Shown: positions 43,418 through 51,887 of the stretch, one piece after another | Layout: each line of letters opens with the position of its first letter | How positions within the stretch are numbered: position 1 is the stretch's first letter | Assembly: GCF_008632075.1 (NCBI RefSeq) | Contig: NZ_VWVM01000004.1 | Location: 62,001 to 126,000 of the forward strand | From: Candidatus Pantoea gossypiicola | GTDB taxonomy: Bacteria; Pseudomonadota; Gammaproteobacteria; Enterobacterales; Enterobacteriaceae | DNA length: 64,000 nucleotides | Direction: 5' to 3' | The notes under the pieces: model-generated | The model's database searches: none | Told to the model about the DNA's origin: nothing | Seen by the model: only the letters and a program-made list of their open reading frames with translations | Translations under genes and position numbers: made by a program

Positions 43418-43729
43418 ATGATTGTCAGAACATGGCACGGATGCGTACCACTCAGGCATGCAGAGGGCTTTGCGGCTCACCTGCAAAAGACCGGTGTAGA
43501 ACATTCAGAAGGGACACCAGGCAATCTGGGAGCCCGTGTGCGCAGAGAAACGCAGGGTGAATGGGAGCATTTCTTTCTTGCTACATACTGGGAAGACTTA
43601 GAGGCGATTAAAGCTTTTGCTGGCGAAAAGTATCAGATTGCCGTGACATATCCTGATGATGAGCAGTTTGAACTGCTATCCGATCCCTACGTTTTTCAGC
43701 ACCACGTGCAGAAAGTGACGCCTTTGTAG
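43418..43729 (+). CDS. Antibiotic-biosynthesis-monooxygenase (ABM)-like protein
   Basis: A 103-aa ABM-fold protein beginning MIVRTWHGCVPLRHAEGFAA, with the family segment FLATYWEDLEAIKAFAGE and a C-terminal FELLSDPYVFQHHV. Such proteins form ferredoxin-like dimers that oxidise aromatic rings without cofactor, or act as small stress proteins. The role here is unknown. It is 147 bp upstream of a TetR gene on the same strand and may be its target. Confidence 0.75.
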   Translation: MIVRTWHGCVPLRHAEGFAAHLQKTGVEHSEGTPGNLGARVRRETQGEWEHFFLATYWEDLEAIKAFAGEKYQIAVTYPDDEQFELLSDPYVFQHHVQKVTPL

Positions 43730-43737
43730 TTAATTCA

Positions 43738-43757
43738 CCGCTGCCGCCCGGCAGCGG
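43738..43757 (+). terminator. Hairpin after the ABM gene
   Basis: CCGCTGCC / GGCAGCGG with a 4-base loop begins 8 bases after the stop; CTTATGT follows, so termination strength is uncertain. Confidence 0.55.
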
Positions 43758-43824
43758 CTTATGTCTGATTCAGCAAATTTTTCAGAAAACGTATTGGCCA
43801 GGAATAGGGTGAGAATAAAATCTT

Positions 43825-43854
43825 TTAATTGTAGATTGGTCGATCTACAATTAA
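43825..43854. promoter_or_regulatory. 30-bp palindrome, TetR operator
   Basis: TTAATTGTAGAT and ATCTACAATTAA are perfect 12-bp arms around a 6-base spacer (TGGTCG), 21 bp upstream of the TetR start. This is the expected autoregulatory operator. Confidence 0.8.
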
Positions 43855-43875
43855 TCGTCAACACAGGAGAATCCT

Positions 43876-44514
43876 ATGAAATCATCTGCAGGCAGGCCCA
43901 GAGAGTTTGATCCAGACGCATTCCTCAACACAGCACTTGATTGCTTCTGGCAGCATGGCTATCAGGCCACATCTATGGCTGATCTGATGAAAGCTTCAGG
44001 ACTGGCCAGTGCCAGCATCTATAAGCTTTACCCGGATAAGCGCGCTATCTATCTTGCTGCTTTGCAGCGCTATATGGATGAGGGCACTTCAAGAACAAAA
44101 AAGCGAACCGCAGAAATGACGCCAGAAGCCGCATTGCGAGAGATGCTCGACTTTGCTGCTCAATTATCTTCTGCGCCTGCCGGAGAGAGGGGGTGTTTTA
44201 CAATTGCCGCAGCCAGTGAGCTTTTGCCTGGTGATGAAGAGGTTAAATCTAAAGTTTTTGCAAAATTTGAAAATATAATCGACGAATTAGAGTGCATATT
44301 GCTCAGAGGCCAGCAACAAAAGGTCTTTCGCCAGGATGAAGAGGCGAGAGTAATAGCAAAAAGTCTTTTCATGATGATTGAGGGTATGCGGATATATGGA
44401 AAGATTCAGCCAGAAATTGAAGATATCAGAAGAAGTAACGATTTTATTATCAGAACATTACTTTTGAATGTTAATAATGGAGCCGGGGATCGCACAGCTA
44501 AGGCATCAGCATGA
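43876..44514 (+). CDS. TetR-family regulator
   Basis: A 212-aa TetR protein: HTH FWQHGYQATSMADLMKAS with GLASASIYKLYPDKRAIYLA. The ligand domain begins at about residue 60. AGGAG lies just upstream. The 30-bp palindrome in its own promoter implies autoregulation. The upstream ABM gene is the only nearby candidate for a regulated enzyme; no gene is divergent. Confidence 0.9.
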   Translation: MKSSAGRPREFDPDAFLNTALDCFWQHGYQATSMADLMKASGLASASIYKLYPDKRAIYLAALQRYMDEGTSRTKKRTAEMTPEAALREMLDFAAQLSSAPAGERGCFTIAAASELLPGDEEVKSKVFAKFENIIDELECILLRGQQQKVFRQDEEARVIAKSLFMMIEGMRIYGKIQPEIEDIRRSNDFIIRTLLLNVNNGAGDRTAKASA

Positions 44515-45039
44515 TCGCGGCAGGCACTATTGTCCGACGGCGAAAAAGAAGAAAAACAATGATTGTGCTGGAATGTACAAACAGCGTTGTCCTATGTGGT
44601 TGGGTCGATAAAGGGCGGTTTTATAAAAGACGTTTCCCTCTCTCTGAACTTAAGATATGTGTCCCTTATTCAAATTTCTGGTCACTGACGTAAAAGTGAC
44701 ATAATGTCTGGTATCCATGATGACAGTTGGTGTTAATTATGCTGGACAGTTTGTATTGCAGGGACATTTCCGGATTAGGGGGGGGGCAGATTAAAAAATC
44801 AGTCATGTTTCGTATTTTGACTGCATCAGTCTGGATGAAAGTATTAATACGGCTAGAGAATAAAAATCTTATTAAATGTCGTAATATTCACTAAGCTTCT
44901 TACATTGCTCATCGTGATAAACGGGGCTCAATTAAATTGCGGCTAAAATTTAAAATTGGACTATTGCTTAAATTCTGGCGATTGCCGGACAGCACCTTGT
45001 CCGGCAATCCGTTATTTAACCTCTGAATCAGCGATTAGC
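44515..45039. other. AT-rich intergenic region
   Basis: 525 bp with no supported gene. It contains a run of eight G (44780-44787) and, near its end, a perfect inverted repeat ATTGCCGGAC / GTCCGGCAAT (44981-45008, 8-base loop), which could terminate the minus-strand gene that ends at 45040 although no T tract follows. Confidence 0.45.
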
Positions 45040-45264
45040 TTAATTGTGCGCCGACTGATTTTTTTCCGCCTCTTTCTGTTTTTTCTTCGCCATATGATGA
45101 CCGACGGCGCAACCTGCTGCGGCTCCGGCAACGCCATGATGATGAGCAACATGACCTGCCACGCCGCCGACTGCGGCACCTTTCAGACATCCTTCGGCGT
45201 TAGCCTGTAAATTCACAGACAAAAACAGACCGGTAGCCATAAAAATAACTGATAATTTTTTCAT
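45040..45264 (-). CDS. Small exported Gly/Ala/His-rich protein
   Basis: A 74-aa protein with a signal peptide (MKKLSVIFMATGLFLSVNLQ, cleavage near ANA) and a mature part that is a glycine-zipper-like stretch rich in Ala, Gly and His (GVAGHVAHHHGVAGAAAGCA) then a Lys/Glu tail. AGGAT lies eight bases before the ATG. Two Cys could bond. The His cluster suggests metal binding; that is inference. Function unknown. Confidence 0.7.
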   Translation of the reverse strand: MKKLSVIFMATGLFLSVNLQANAEGCLKGAAVGGVAGHVAHHHGVAGAAAGCAVGHHMAKKKQKEAEKNQSAHN

Positions 45265-46084
45265 CTATTATATCCTGATAGTCAGAGTTGCAGGTTGAAC
45301 TCCGCTGAGCATAGCCAGGCGTTGGACTGTTTCGCTCGTCAGGATACAGGAATCGCGATGTTAGTTACCTGTCGTTACGCTTTTCCCAAAATAAATGGGA
45401 TGCTGTTTTTTTCAGGAGCACGGCAACCCATGTGTTACCCCAAATGGCGGGTGTGGTGTGCTTTGCAGAGAAGAAGGCTTCATTTTCCTGATGCCTGAAA
45501 TGTTAGTCCTTCAATGAACTATCTCAAATTCCTGACATGTGTTATCTACTGGCGGATAGAACCAATATGATAATAATCAAACGCCAGCTAAACAACGGTT
45601 AAGTATGGTTGGCTAAATCGCCTTCATTTAATCTGTGAATATATTATGACGGGGATGTGGGCTTAATGAATTCTTAATGAAAGTAAGTTATAAATGACTG
45701 GCTGTGTTGATTGATAATAAATCAAATAAAAATGAACCAGGATGAGAAAAGTTGTTCATATGTCGCAGGGTGATCAAGCAACGTAAAGCAGCTTATTGCC
45801 ATACTTTATGAGGAAAAAGTAAACAAAATCTAAATGGACAGATTTGTTGAAATATCTTTAGTGTTGTTGAGCCGGGAGTTAACTTTCAGCCCTATACTGG
45901 TCTGGTTAGCTCACTGATGCGTTAGCAACAGGTGATCGCCGGATAGAGCATTAAATCTGATTTTTAGTCTGCTCGCTATACATTATTTATTCATAACAAC
46001 ACATTCATTTATTTGAATGGTTTTCTGTTTGGGAAAACGTTTGTTAATGCTTTCCTTTCTTCAACCAGCGTGAATGGCACTATC
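45265..46084. other. Long AT-rich intergenic region
   Basis: 820 bp, low GC compared with the flanks. Short readings are present, but none has both a ribosome site and a recognisable protein. The composition suggests a silenced or laterally acquired segment. The promoter of the SDR gene must lie at the right end. Confidence 0.45.
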
Positions 46085-47194
46085 ATGAAAAATATCCTTA
46101 TTACCGGTTCAACAGGGTTTTTAGGCGGGGCTGTCGTAGCAAATCTATTGCAGAACAGCGTTCAGGAACGACTGCTGCTGCTGGTCAGAGGCGAGACCGT
46201 TGATGAAGGGTTGAAGAGGCTTAAAGCCAACCTGAAGAATTTTGGCTTAAATGAGTCAGTAATCAATACGATAGCACCTGATAATATTATTTTGGGTGAT
46301 CTGGCATTGACGGATAATTTTATTCATGACGCACGACTTAATGATGTTACCCATGTCATTAACTGCGCCGCCGTCGCCTCATTTGGTAATAATCCCACTA
46401 TCTGGAAAGTGAACGTTGAGGGTACGTTCCGGTTTGCCGAACGAATGAGCCGTGTTGAAGGGTTGAAGAAATTTATCCACGTTGGAACCGCTATGTCCTG
46501 TGCGCCGGAACCTGGCTCACTGGTGACTGAGGGCGGACTCAACTCCAGTCGGGATCAGCATGTCGTTGAATACACATGGAGTAAGGCTTCAATTGAGAAG
46601 CTGATGATCGAAAAACTACCGGGTCTGCCATTAGTTATCGCCCGTCCGTCGATTGTGGTGGGTCATTCCGATCAGGGATGCCTGCCTTCAGCCAGCATTT
46701 TCTGGGTATTCAGGATGGCACTGGCGTTGGGTAAATTCACCTGCGACCTTGACGATCGTATTGATGTGGTTCCGGTTGATTACTGCGCGGACGCGCTGGT
46801 TCTGCTGCTTGACGCAGAAAACGTCATTAATGAAGTCATTCACATTTCTGCCGGAACACACAGCAGTGTTACGTTTGCAGAGATAGATGAGGCGATGGCC
46901 AGAGCGTCAGGAAACAAGGCGCTGGGTGTGGATTACCAGAAGGTGTCCTATAAACAGCTGTCAGATAGCAGAAGAACGTTTAAGGATCTGTTCGGACCCT
47001 GCAATGAACGCATCATGCTGCGCGCGATGAACCTTTATGGGCACTTCTCAAACCTGAATGTGGTGTTTGATAACTCTAAACTGCTTCAGCCTGGCATGAA
47101 TAAGCCTTCCAGATTCACCGATTATCTGGATCGCTGTGTGCTGACAACACGTGATTCAACGATTGCCGAATTGATGCAGGTCGATTTTAAGTAG
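46085..47194 (+). CDS. SDR-family NAD(P)-dependent reductase (thioester-reductase/male-sterility type)
   Basis: A 369-aa extended SDR: NAD(P)-binding GSTGFLGGAVVANLL, the catalytic YxxxK as YTWSK, and RPSIVVG. The domain resembles the reductase domains of carboxylic acid and fatty acyl reductases. The start at 46085 fits the family N-terminus (MKNILITGSTG); the ribosome site is weak. The substrate is unknown, and no NRPS or acyl carrier protein gene is nearby. Confidence 0.82.
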   Translation: MKNILITGSTGFLGGAVVANLLQNSVQERLLLLVRGETVDEGLKRLKANLKNFGLNESVINTIAPDNIILGDLALTDNFIHDARLNDVTHVINCAAVASFGNNPTIWKVNVEGTFRFAERMSRVEGLKKFIHVGTAMSCAPEPGSLVTEGGLNSSRDQHVVEYTWSKASIEKLMIEKLPGLPLVIARPSIVVGHSDQGCLPSASIFWVFRMALALGKFTCDLDDRIDVVPVDYCADALVLLLDAENVINEVIHISAGTHSSVTFAEIDEAMARASGNKALGVDYQKVSYKQLSDSRRTFKDLFGPCNERIMLRAMNLYGHFSNLNVVFDNSKLLQPGMNKPSRFTDYLDRCVLTTRDSTIAELMQVDFK

Positions 47195-47236
47195 TGGGAA
47201 ACGAAGTAAGGGAAGAGGGTCGTTTTTCCTGATAAA

Positions 47237-47260
47237 AAGCGCTTCCGGTTGGAAGCGCTT
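47237..47260 (-). terminator. Rho-independent terminator of fepA
   Basis: On the minus strand AAGCGCTTCC / GGAAGCGCTT with a 4-base loop is followed by TTT, giving a T tract of five. It begins 8 bases after the fepA stop. The left side also ends the plus-strand SDR gene. Confidence 0.85.
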
Positions 47261-47267
47261 CGGTTGA

Positions 47268-49454
47268 TTAAAACGTCATGGTCAGACCCGCATAATAAGC
47301 ACGGCCTGGTTCATTATAGGTCGATGCCCCATCTGCTTCCCGGTAGAGCTGCTTATCCAGCAGGTTATTGATTCCGGCGTTGGCCCGCAGATTTTTAGTA
47401 ATGTCATAATTGAAATTAACCCCGAATACCGAGTAAGCTCCGACTTCACGATTCGACATTGAGCCATTTTCTGTGCGGGATTCCGCATACTGTCTTGGTT
47501 TCTGGCGGCCATACATTGTCCAGTTCAGGTTGGTAGAGAAATCCTGCGTCACCTGCCAGTCCAGCATGGAGTTGATGGTGTATTCCGGAATAATCGACAG
47601 AGGATTGCCGGTCTTTTTATCCTTTGACTGGATCATGTAAGTGGCATTAGTCCGCCACTCAAGTTCGTCACTGACCAGCGGTATCGTAACGTTACCTTCC
47701 AGACCTTCAACCACCGCTTTGCCGCCGTTGCTCCACTTCAGAATGTTGTTGCCATTAGAGGCGTAACCCAGCACATCGGTCCCGGCGACGATCTTGTTCT
47801 TATAATCATTGCGGAACCAGGTAAGACCCGCCACATATCCACTCTGACTGAACTCAATACCCAGCTCTTTATTAACGCTGACTTCAGGATCAAGATTTTG
47901 ATTACCCAGCAGATAACAGCTGCCGCTCGTCACATTAACAGGGCACCCATTGCCTCGTGTAGCCAGCAAATAGCCCTCGCTGGACTGATAGAGGTTAGGG
48001 GCTTTAAATGCACGGGCGATACCGGCTTTCAGAGTAAAACTTTCTCCCAGCGCCTGAGAAATATTCAGCGACGGACTCCAGTTGGCCCCAAAAGTATCGT
48101 GATAATCAAAGCGCAGACCCGGGATCACCTCAGTGCTATCGGTCGCGGCGATATTATCTTCGAAATAGAGCGAACTCAGCGCCGCGCTGTTTTTGCTGTT
48201 GCGGCTGCCCGCATCACCACTGATACCGTTAATTGAAACGCCTGGCGCACTGGTGCCATTCATGGAGTTTGGATCGTTCAGCTCATCACGGTTCCACTCG
48301 GCACCCAGCGTAACGGTCTGTTCACGCAGCAATTCCAGCGGGAAGCTGACTTCGCCTCCCGCCCGGTAACTTTCAAAGCGACTGGTCGAAAACGTATTGC
48401 TGTTAATTCGGCCTTCGCCCGAGCCCGCAGTGCCTTCGTTCAGACGGGTATTGTTGGTCTTCTCATAGTTAAAAGTCAGCTTTGACTGTCCCCAGTCCCA
48501 GATGCCATTGTGCACGAGGCCCCAGGTCTGACGATAAAGGCGATTAGTTTCCGACCCGTCGAGAGATTCGATAAGCTTATTACCGGCCCCGTTGCTGTAC
48601 TGGGTATCTCCGGCGTAAATATTGCCCTGACGACTGTAGCCATAGCTGAAATCCAGCACCTGCAATGGCGTAATCTTCCAGGACAACACACTGTTGATGT
48701 CTTTGTTGCGAACGCCTTCACGACCGGCCGCGCCGGAGCCGTTATGCGACTGATTGATATCGAAAGCATCACTGTCGGTTTTATTGATGTTGCCATAAAG
48801 CCGCATAGTCAGCGCATCACCCGCCAGCGGACCACTCAGGTTAAAGTTTGCGCGTCGGGTTGCCCCTTCTTTATCATCTTCTGGCTGGTTGGTGTAGAGC
48901 GACAGCGATCCGCTCCAGTCATTTGTCGGACGTTTGGTAATGATGTTCACCACACCGCCAGCCGCGCCTGAACCGTAACGGGCTGCCGCTGGTCCACGAA
49001 TAACTTCAATTCGTTCAACCATTTCCGGCGGTACCCAGTTAGAGTCGCCACGGGAATCACGCTCGCCGCGCCAGCTGTAACGCACTGAATTGCGTGAGGT
49101 CGTCGGCACGCCGTCGATCAGAATCAACGTATTTTCCGGCCCCATGCCGCGAATATCGATTTGACGATTGTTACCGCGTACACCATTGGCGCTGTTACCG
49201 GTGAGATTGACGCCCGGCATTTTACGGATAATGTCGGAGAGGTCGTTGACCGGTGGATTCTTTTCAATGTCCTGTGAGGTAATGACTGAAACGCCGGGCT
49301 GCTGTTTTAACTCCTGTTCAGCCGTGACCAGCATCGTTTCATCATCAGCCAGCTTTTCTGTCTCTTCCTGAGTAGCGCCGTTAGCAGAAGTACTCAACAA
49401 ACCAGCCAGCAGCAGAGCGGCAGGGCGCTTATGGACACGCATGGTTACATTCAC
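47268..49454 (-). CDS. fepA: TonB-dependent catecholate siderophore receptor (FepA)
   Basis: A 728-aa outer-membrane receptor starting from GTG (AGGGAG nine bases upstream). It has a signal peptide, a TonB-box region (DDETMLVTAEQELKQQ), a plug domain (DIIRKMPGVNLTGNSANGVR, NRQIDIRGMGPENTLILIDG, PPEMVERIEVIRGPAAARYG) and a 22-strand barrel ending in the aromatic TMTF. It agrees with E. coli FepA throughout, so it probably takes up ferric enterobactin or a similar catecholate. No enterobactin synthesis, fepBCDG or fes gene is in the window. The Fur box 47 bp upstream implies iron repression. Confidence 0.92.
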   Translation of the reverse strand: MNVTMRVHKRPAALLLAGLLSTSANGATQEETEKLADDETMLVTAEQELKQQPGVSVITSQDIEKNPPVNDLSDIIRKMPGVNLTGNSANGVRGNNRQIDIRGMGPENTLILIDGVPTTSRNSVRYSWRGERDSRGDSNWVPPEMVERIEVIRGPAAARYGSGAAGGVVNIITKRPTNDWSGSLSLYTNQPEDDKEGATRRANFNLSGPLAGDALTMRLYGNINKTDSDAFDINQSHNGSGAAGREGVRNKDINSVLSWKITPLQVLDFSYGYSRQGNIYAGDTQYSNGAGNKLIESLDGSETNRLYRQTWGLVHNGIWDWGQSKLTFNYEKTNNTRLNEGTAGSGEGRINSNTFSTSRFESYRAGGEVSFPLELLREQTVTLGAEWNRDELNDPNSMNGTSAPGVSINGISGDAGSRNSKNSAALSSLYFEDNIAATDSTEVIPGLRFDYHDTFGANWSPSLNISQALGESFTLKAGIARAFKAPNLYQSSEGYLLATRGNGCPVNVTSGSCYLLGNQNLDPEVSVNKELGIEFSQSGYVAGLTWFRNDYKNKIVAGTDVLGYASNGNNILKWSNGGKAVVEGLEGNVTIPLVSDELEWRTNATYMIQSKDKKTGNPLSIIPEYTINSMLDWQVTQDFSTNLNWTMYGRQKPRQYAESRTENGSMSNREVGAYSVFGVNFNYDITKNLRANAGINNLLDKQLYREADGASTYNEPGRAYYAGLTMTF

Positions 49455-49500
49455 TTAGAAAATCTCCCTGAATCGTTAAGGTATGTAAGCAAATGCGTAT

Positions 49501-49519
49501 GATAATGATAATAGTTATC
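49501..49519. promoter_or_regulatory. Fur box of fepA
   Basis: GATAATGATAATAGTTATC matches the 19-bp Fur consensus GATAATGATAATCATTATC at 17 positions. It lies 47 bp upstream of the fepA start. Confidence 0.9.
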
Positions 49520-49727
49520 ATTGTATATCTCGGTAGGGCACCTTTACATCCCCTGACAGTGGGCTGCTTATTCATCAGCTGCTCGGTCAGATGAGCAAAA
49601 CAGACCGCAAAAACACTTCTTTGTCATGACCCGAAAATTTTCTCAGAATGGCTCAGAATACGTCATTGTGACTCCAGACTTATTAGGTCTGGAGTCACAG
49701 ATTGTGAGTGGTTAGAATGGCGGCTCA

Positions 49728-50855
49728 ATGCCGTTTAAAGAGAATGTTGTGATAACAGATTTAATAACCCCTGCAGCGCGTTCACCACATGTTGGTCGTC
49801 ATGTTCTTATCTGGCTGGAGCAGGTAAAAGCGGCTTCGCTGAGCGAGCTGGATAATTTTGGCGATGAAGGTACGGTAGAGCAGGTGATGAAGGTCTGGGT
49901 AAAGCTGTCACTGTTAATCAGCCGGCGGCGTCCTGAGATCGCCATCTCGTCTCTGCTGAAACATGTTTTGCCCAACATCGGATCGCAGCCGCTCAAAACC
50001 TTGAACCGTTTGCGCCTTAACCGGCTTTACAACATCCTGATTGCCGACGGTAAAAAGGAGGAGGCGCGTCGGGTTTTCGCGCTGACCAAACAATTCCTCG
50101 CCTGGGCCGAGATGCAGGGCTACCTCGATCATTCGCCGATTGCTTCGATGAAAAAACGGGATGTCGCAGGCCGCGCTACGCCACCGCGCAATCGGCAACT
50201 GACCGATGCGGAAATCTGGGTTTTCTGGCACGGTCTGGATAACTGGGCATTATCGGAACAGGCGCGCTGGGCGCTGCGTTTATGTCTGGTGAGTGCCCGA
50301 CGGCCGGATGAGATTGTGCAGGCGCAGAAATCGGAATTCGATCTGCAGTTAGGATTGTGGATGCAGGGCACCCGAAATAAATCACAGCGCGAGCATGTGC
50401 TGCCGATTACACCGCTGATGCGGCAGTGCATCGAAGCGTTACTTAATGCCGCCGATCCGGACTCGCCCTGGCTGGTGCCCGCCCCACGCGATCCCCAACA
50501 GCCGCTGTCAAAAGGCGCGCTGAATCAGGCACTGCGGCGGATGATCCGCGCACCGCGTGGGCTGGGACTGGAGCCGTTTACCCCGCGCGATCTGCGTCGC
50601 ACCGCCCGTTCAAAACTTTCTGCCCTCGACACGCCTAATGATGTTGCCCGTAAAATCATGAACCATGCGCTGGAGGGGATTGATCGGGTCTATGACACCC
50701 ATGACTATCTGAGCCAGATGCGCAGCGCCATGAAGACCTTTTCAGAGGCGATTGAGCAGATTATTGAATGCGAAAGCTATCATCTGCTGCGACATCGCTA
50801 TGACGGTGAGACCCTCACTCTGAGCAATCTCTCCATCATGGCGATGTCACGCTAA
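49728..50855 (+). CDS. Tyrosine recombinase/integrase-like protein, orphan
   Basis: A 375-aa protein with a C-terminal phage-integrase catalytic domain resembling P4-type integrases. Visible residues: catalytic Arg in LVSARRPDEIV, Lys in RNKSQREHVLP, the HxxR box as TPRDLRRTARSKL (the usual His replaced by Arg), IMNHA, and the Tyr region DRVYDTHDYLSQM. The N-terminal part differs from the usual arm-binding domain. No tRNA, attachment repeat or phage gene lies nearby. It sits between fepA and pagP. It may be active with an altered site or a domesticated recombinase. Confidence 0.8.
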   Translation: MPFKENVVITDLITPAARSPHVGRHVLIWLEQVKAASLSELDNFGDEGTVEQVMKVWVKLSLLISRRRPEIAISSLLKHVLPNIGSQPLKTLNRLRLNRLYNILIADGKKEEARRVFALTKQFLAWAEMQGYLDHSPIASMKKRDVAGRATPPRNRQLTDAEIWVFWHGLDNWALSEQARWALRLCLVSARRPDEIVQAQKSEFDLQLGLWMQGTRNKSQREHVLPITPLMRQCIEALLNAADPDSPWLVPAPRDPQQPLSKGALNQALRRMIRAPRGLGLEPFTPRDLRRTARSKLSALDTPNDVARKIMNHALEGIDRVYDTHDYLSQMRSAMKTFSEAIEQIIECESYHLLRHRYDGETLTLSNLSIMAMSR

Positions 50856-50872
50856 CGCTGCTGTTTTGGCGA

Positions 50873-51445
50873 TCAGAAGTGGTAGCGCAGCCAGGCAAAA
50901 TAGACGTTACCGTTATTGTGCGTACCCGGTATGTAGGTCATCTGGAAATCGAGATCGCCATAGCCGATGGAAGCCAGCGGCAGCAGCGCAGGCACCGGAA
51001 TATAGTCCCAGTTATGTCGGGCGGTGACGCCGGCTGTGTAACCTGCACCCCAGTGAAAATTCTGGTCAGCCAGCGGACGCCATGTCGCTACCCAGCCATA
51101 ACCCCCAAAGGGCTCCCATTTATTGAAGGAGTCCTTGAACGCCATTAAATAGATGCCGTTCCAGTTGCCTTTCTCATCGTAGCGGGAGATACCACCGCCC
51201 GCGCCCCAGGGTCTTTCATTATATTTATTGATATGTTCCCGATCATACGTGGCACGGTTGTGCCACGTAATCGCGGGCAGATAAAAGTCGATTCCTTCTG
51301 GCTGCTGCCATGTTGTGGCAACCTTATCCGTGAAGCTTTCCCACCCTGCGCCGACATTCTGAACCAGCGTGGCGGAGTGAGCTGTAAAAGCGGTGAGAAC
51401 GGTGGTTGTCATCATCAGCGCTTTAAGAGTTGAAGTTTTGCGCAT
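50873..51445 (-). CDS. pagP: Lipid A palmitoyltransferase PagP
   Basis: A 190-aa outer-membrane beta-barrel enzyme. Signal peptide ([20 protein letters not shown], cleavage near AHS) and mature start with an amphipathic helix ([16 protein letters not shown]). Catalytic residues are visible as His in ITWHNR and Asp-Ser in FKDSFNK. It transfers palmitate from phospholipids to lipid A, increasing resistance to cationic peptides. The start at 51445 fits the family; a longer reading to 51514 does not. No clear PhoP box was found. Confidence 0.93.
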   Translation of the reverse strand: MRKTSTLKALMMTTTVLTAFTAHSATLVQNVGAGWESFTDKVATTWQQPEGIDFYLPAITWHNRATYDREHINKYNERPWGAGGGISRYDEKGNWNGIYLMAFKDSFNKWEPFGGYGWVATWRPLADQNFHWGAGYTAGVTARHNWDYIPVPALLPLASIGYGDLDFQMTYIPGTHNNGNVYFAWLRYHF

Positions 51446-51795
51446 GTGCGAATACCTGCAAAGTCTGGTGTTAAATAAGGAAATAAAAGCATCAAGGCGG
51501 GTATTGTCGCACAAAGAGTGGCAACTTCAGGTCAATGAGCGGCTGAAGCAGGATTTTATAATTAATAAAAGCGAGACGGCATTCCTGCTGCTCTGATCGT
51601 TCGCTTATCCATCGGCTATTTTAAGAACCTTTCCTTACTCTCAGGCTTTAAAAACCTGAACGCACAGACGAAATCCTGAAAAAACTCGCATTATTTGTTA
51701 ACAAAATCTTGCAATGATAATCGCAATGCGTATATTTCTCATTTGCTTTGAAAGTTCATCACACCCGCGCACAGGCGCTTACGGAAAGGGTTTCT
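51446..51795. other. Intergenic region between pagP and fhuE
   Basis: About 350 bp containing a Fur-like box (51711-51729) and AT-rich promoter sequence, then the structured fhuE leader. No gene is supported. Confidence 0.45.
51711..51729. promoter_or_regulatory. Putative Fur box of fhuE
   Basis: GCAATGATAATCGCAATGC contains the core AATGATAATC and matches the Fur consensus at about 12 of 19 positions. It lies 158 bp upstream of fhuE. Confidence 0.5.
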
Positions 51796-51829
51796 GGTTC
51801 CTCGAACCCAAAGCAGGGCAGCGATGCCC
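51796..51829 (+). other. Two adjacent hairpins in the fhuE 5' leader
   Basis: GGTTC-CTC-GAACC (51796-51808) and GGGCA-GCGA-TGCCC (51816-51829, GNRA tetraloop) lie 58 bases upstream of the start. They do not match a riboswitch I recognise. Confidence 0.45.
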
Positions 51830-51887
51830 GCAGGATGCAAGGTCGTGACAGTGGCAACATAAAAACATAAAGATAATTGAGGAATTA

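Noticed and set aside
44511..44693. 60-codon reading overlapping the TetR stop (ATGA)
   Set aside because: No ribosome site of its own, no recognisable family, unusual composition; coupling alone is not enough.
45295..45498. 67-codon plus-strand reading
   Set aside because: No ribosome site, Cys/Arg-rich composition typical of chance readings in non-coding DNA.
49728..50855. Prophage or integrative element carried with the recombinase
   Set aside because: No phage structural, replication or att sequences can be seen on either side.
51446..51520. PhoP box upstream of pagP
   Set aside because: Only loosely similar TTATTT repeats occur; no GTTTA-N5-GTTTA pair of acceptable quality.
51781..51860. 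Cobalamin or other known riboswitch in the fhuE leader
   Set aside because: The conserved cobalamin-box blocks are not present; only simple hairpins are seen.
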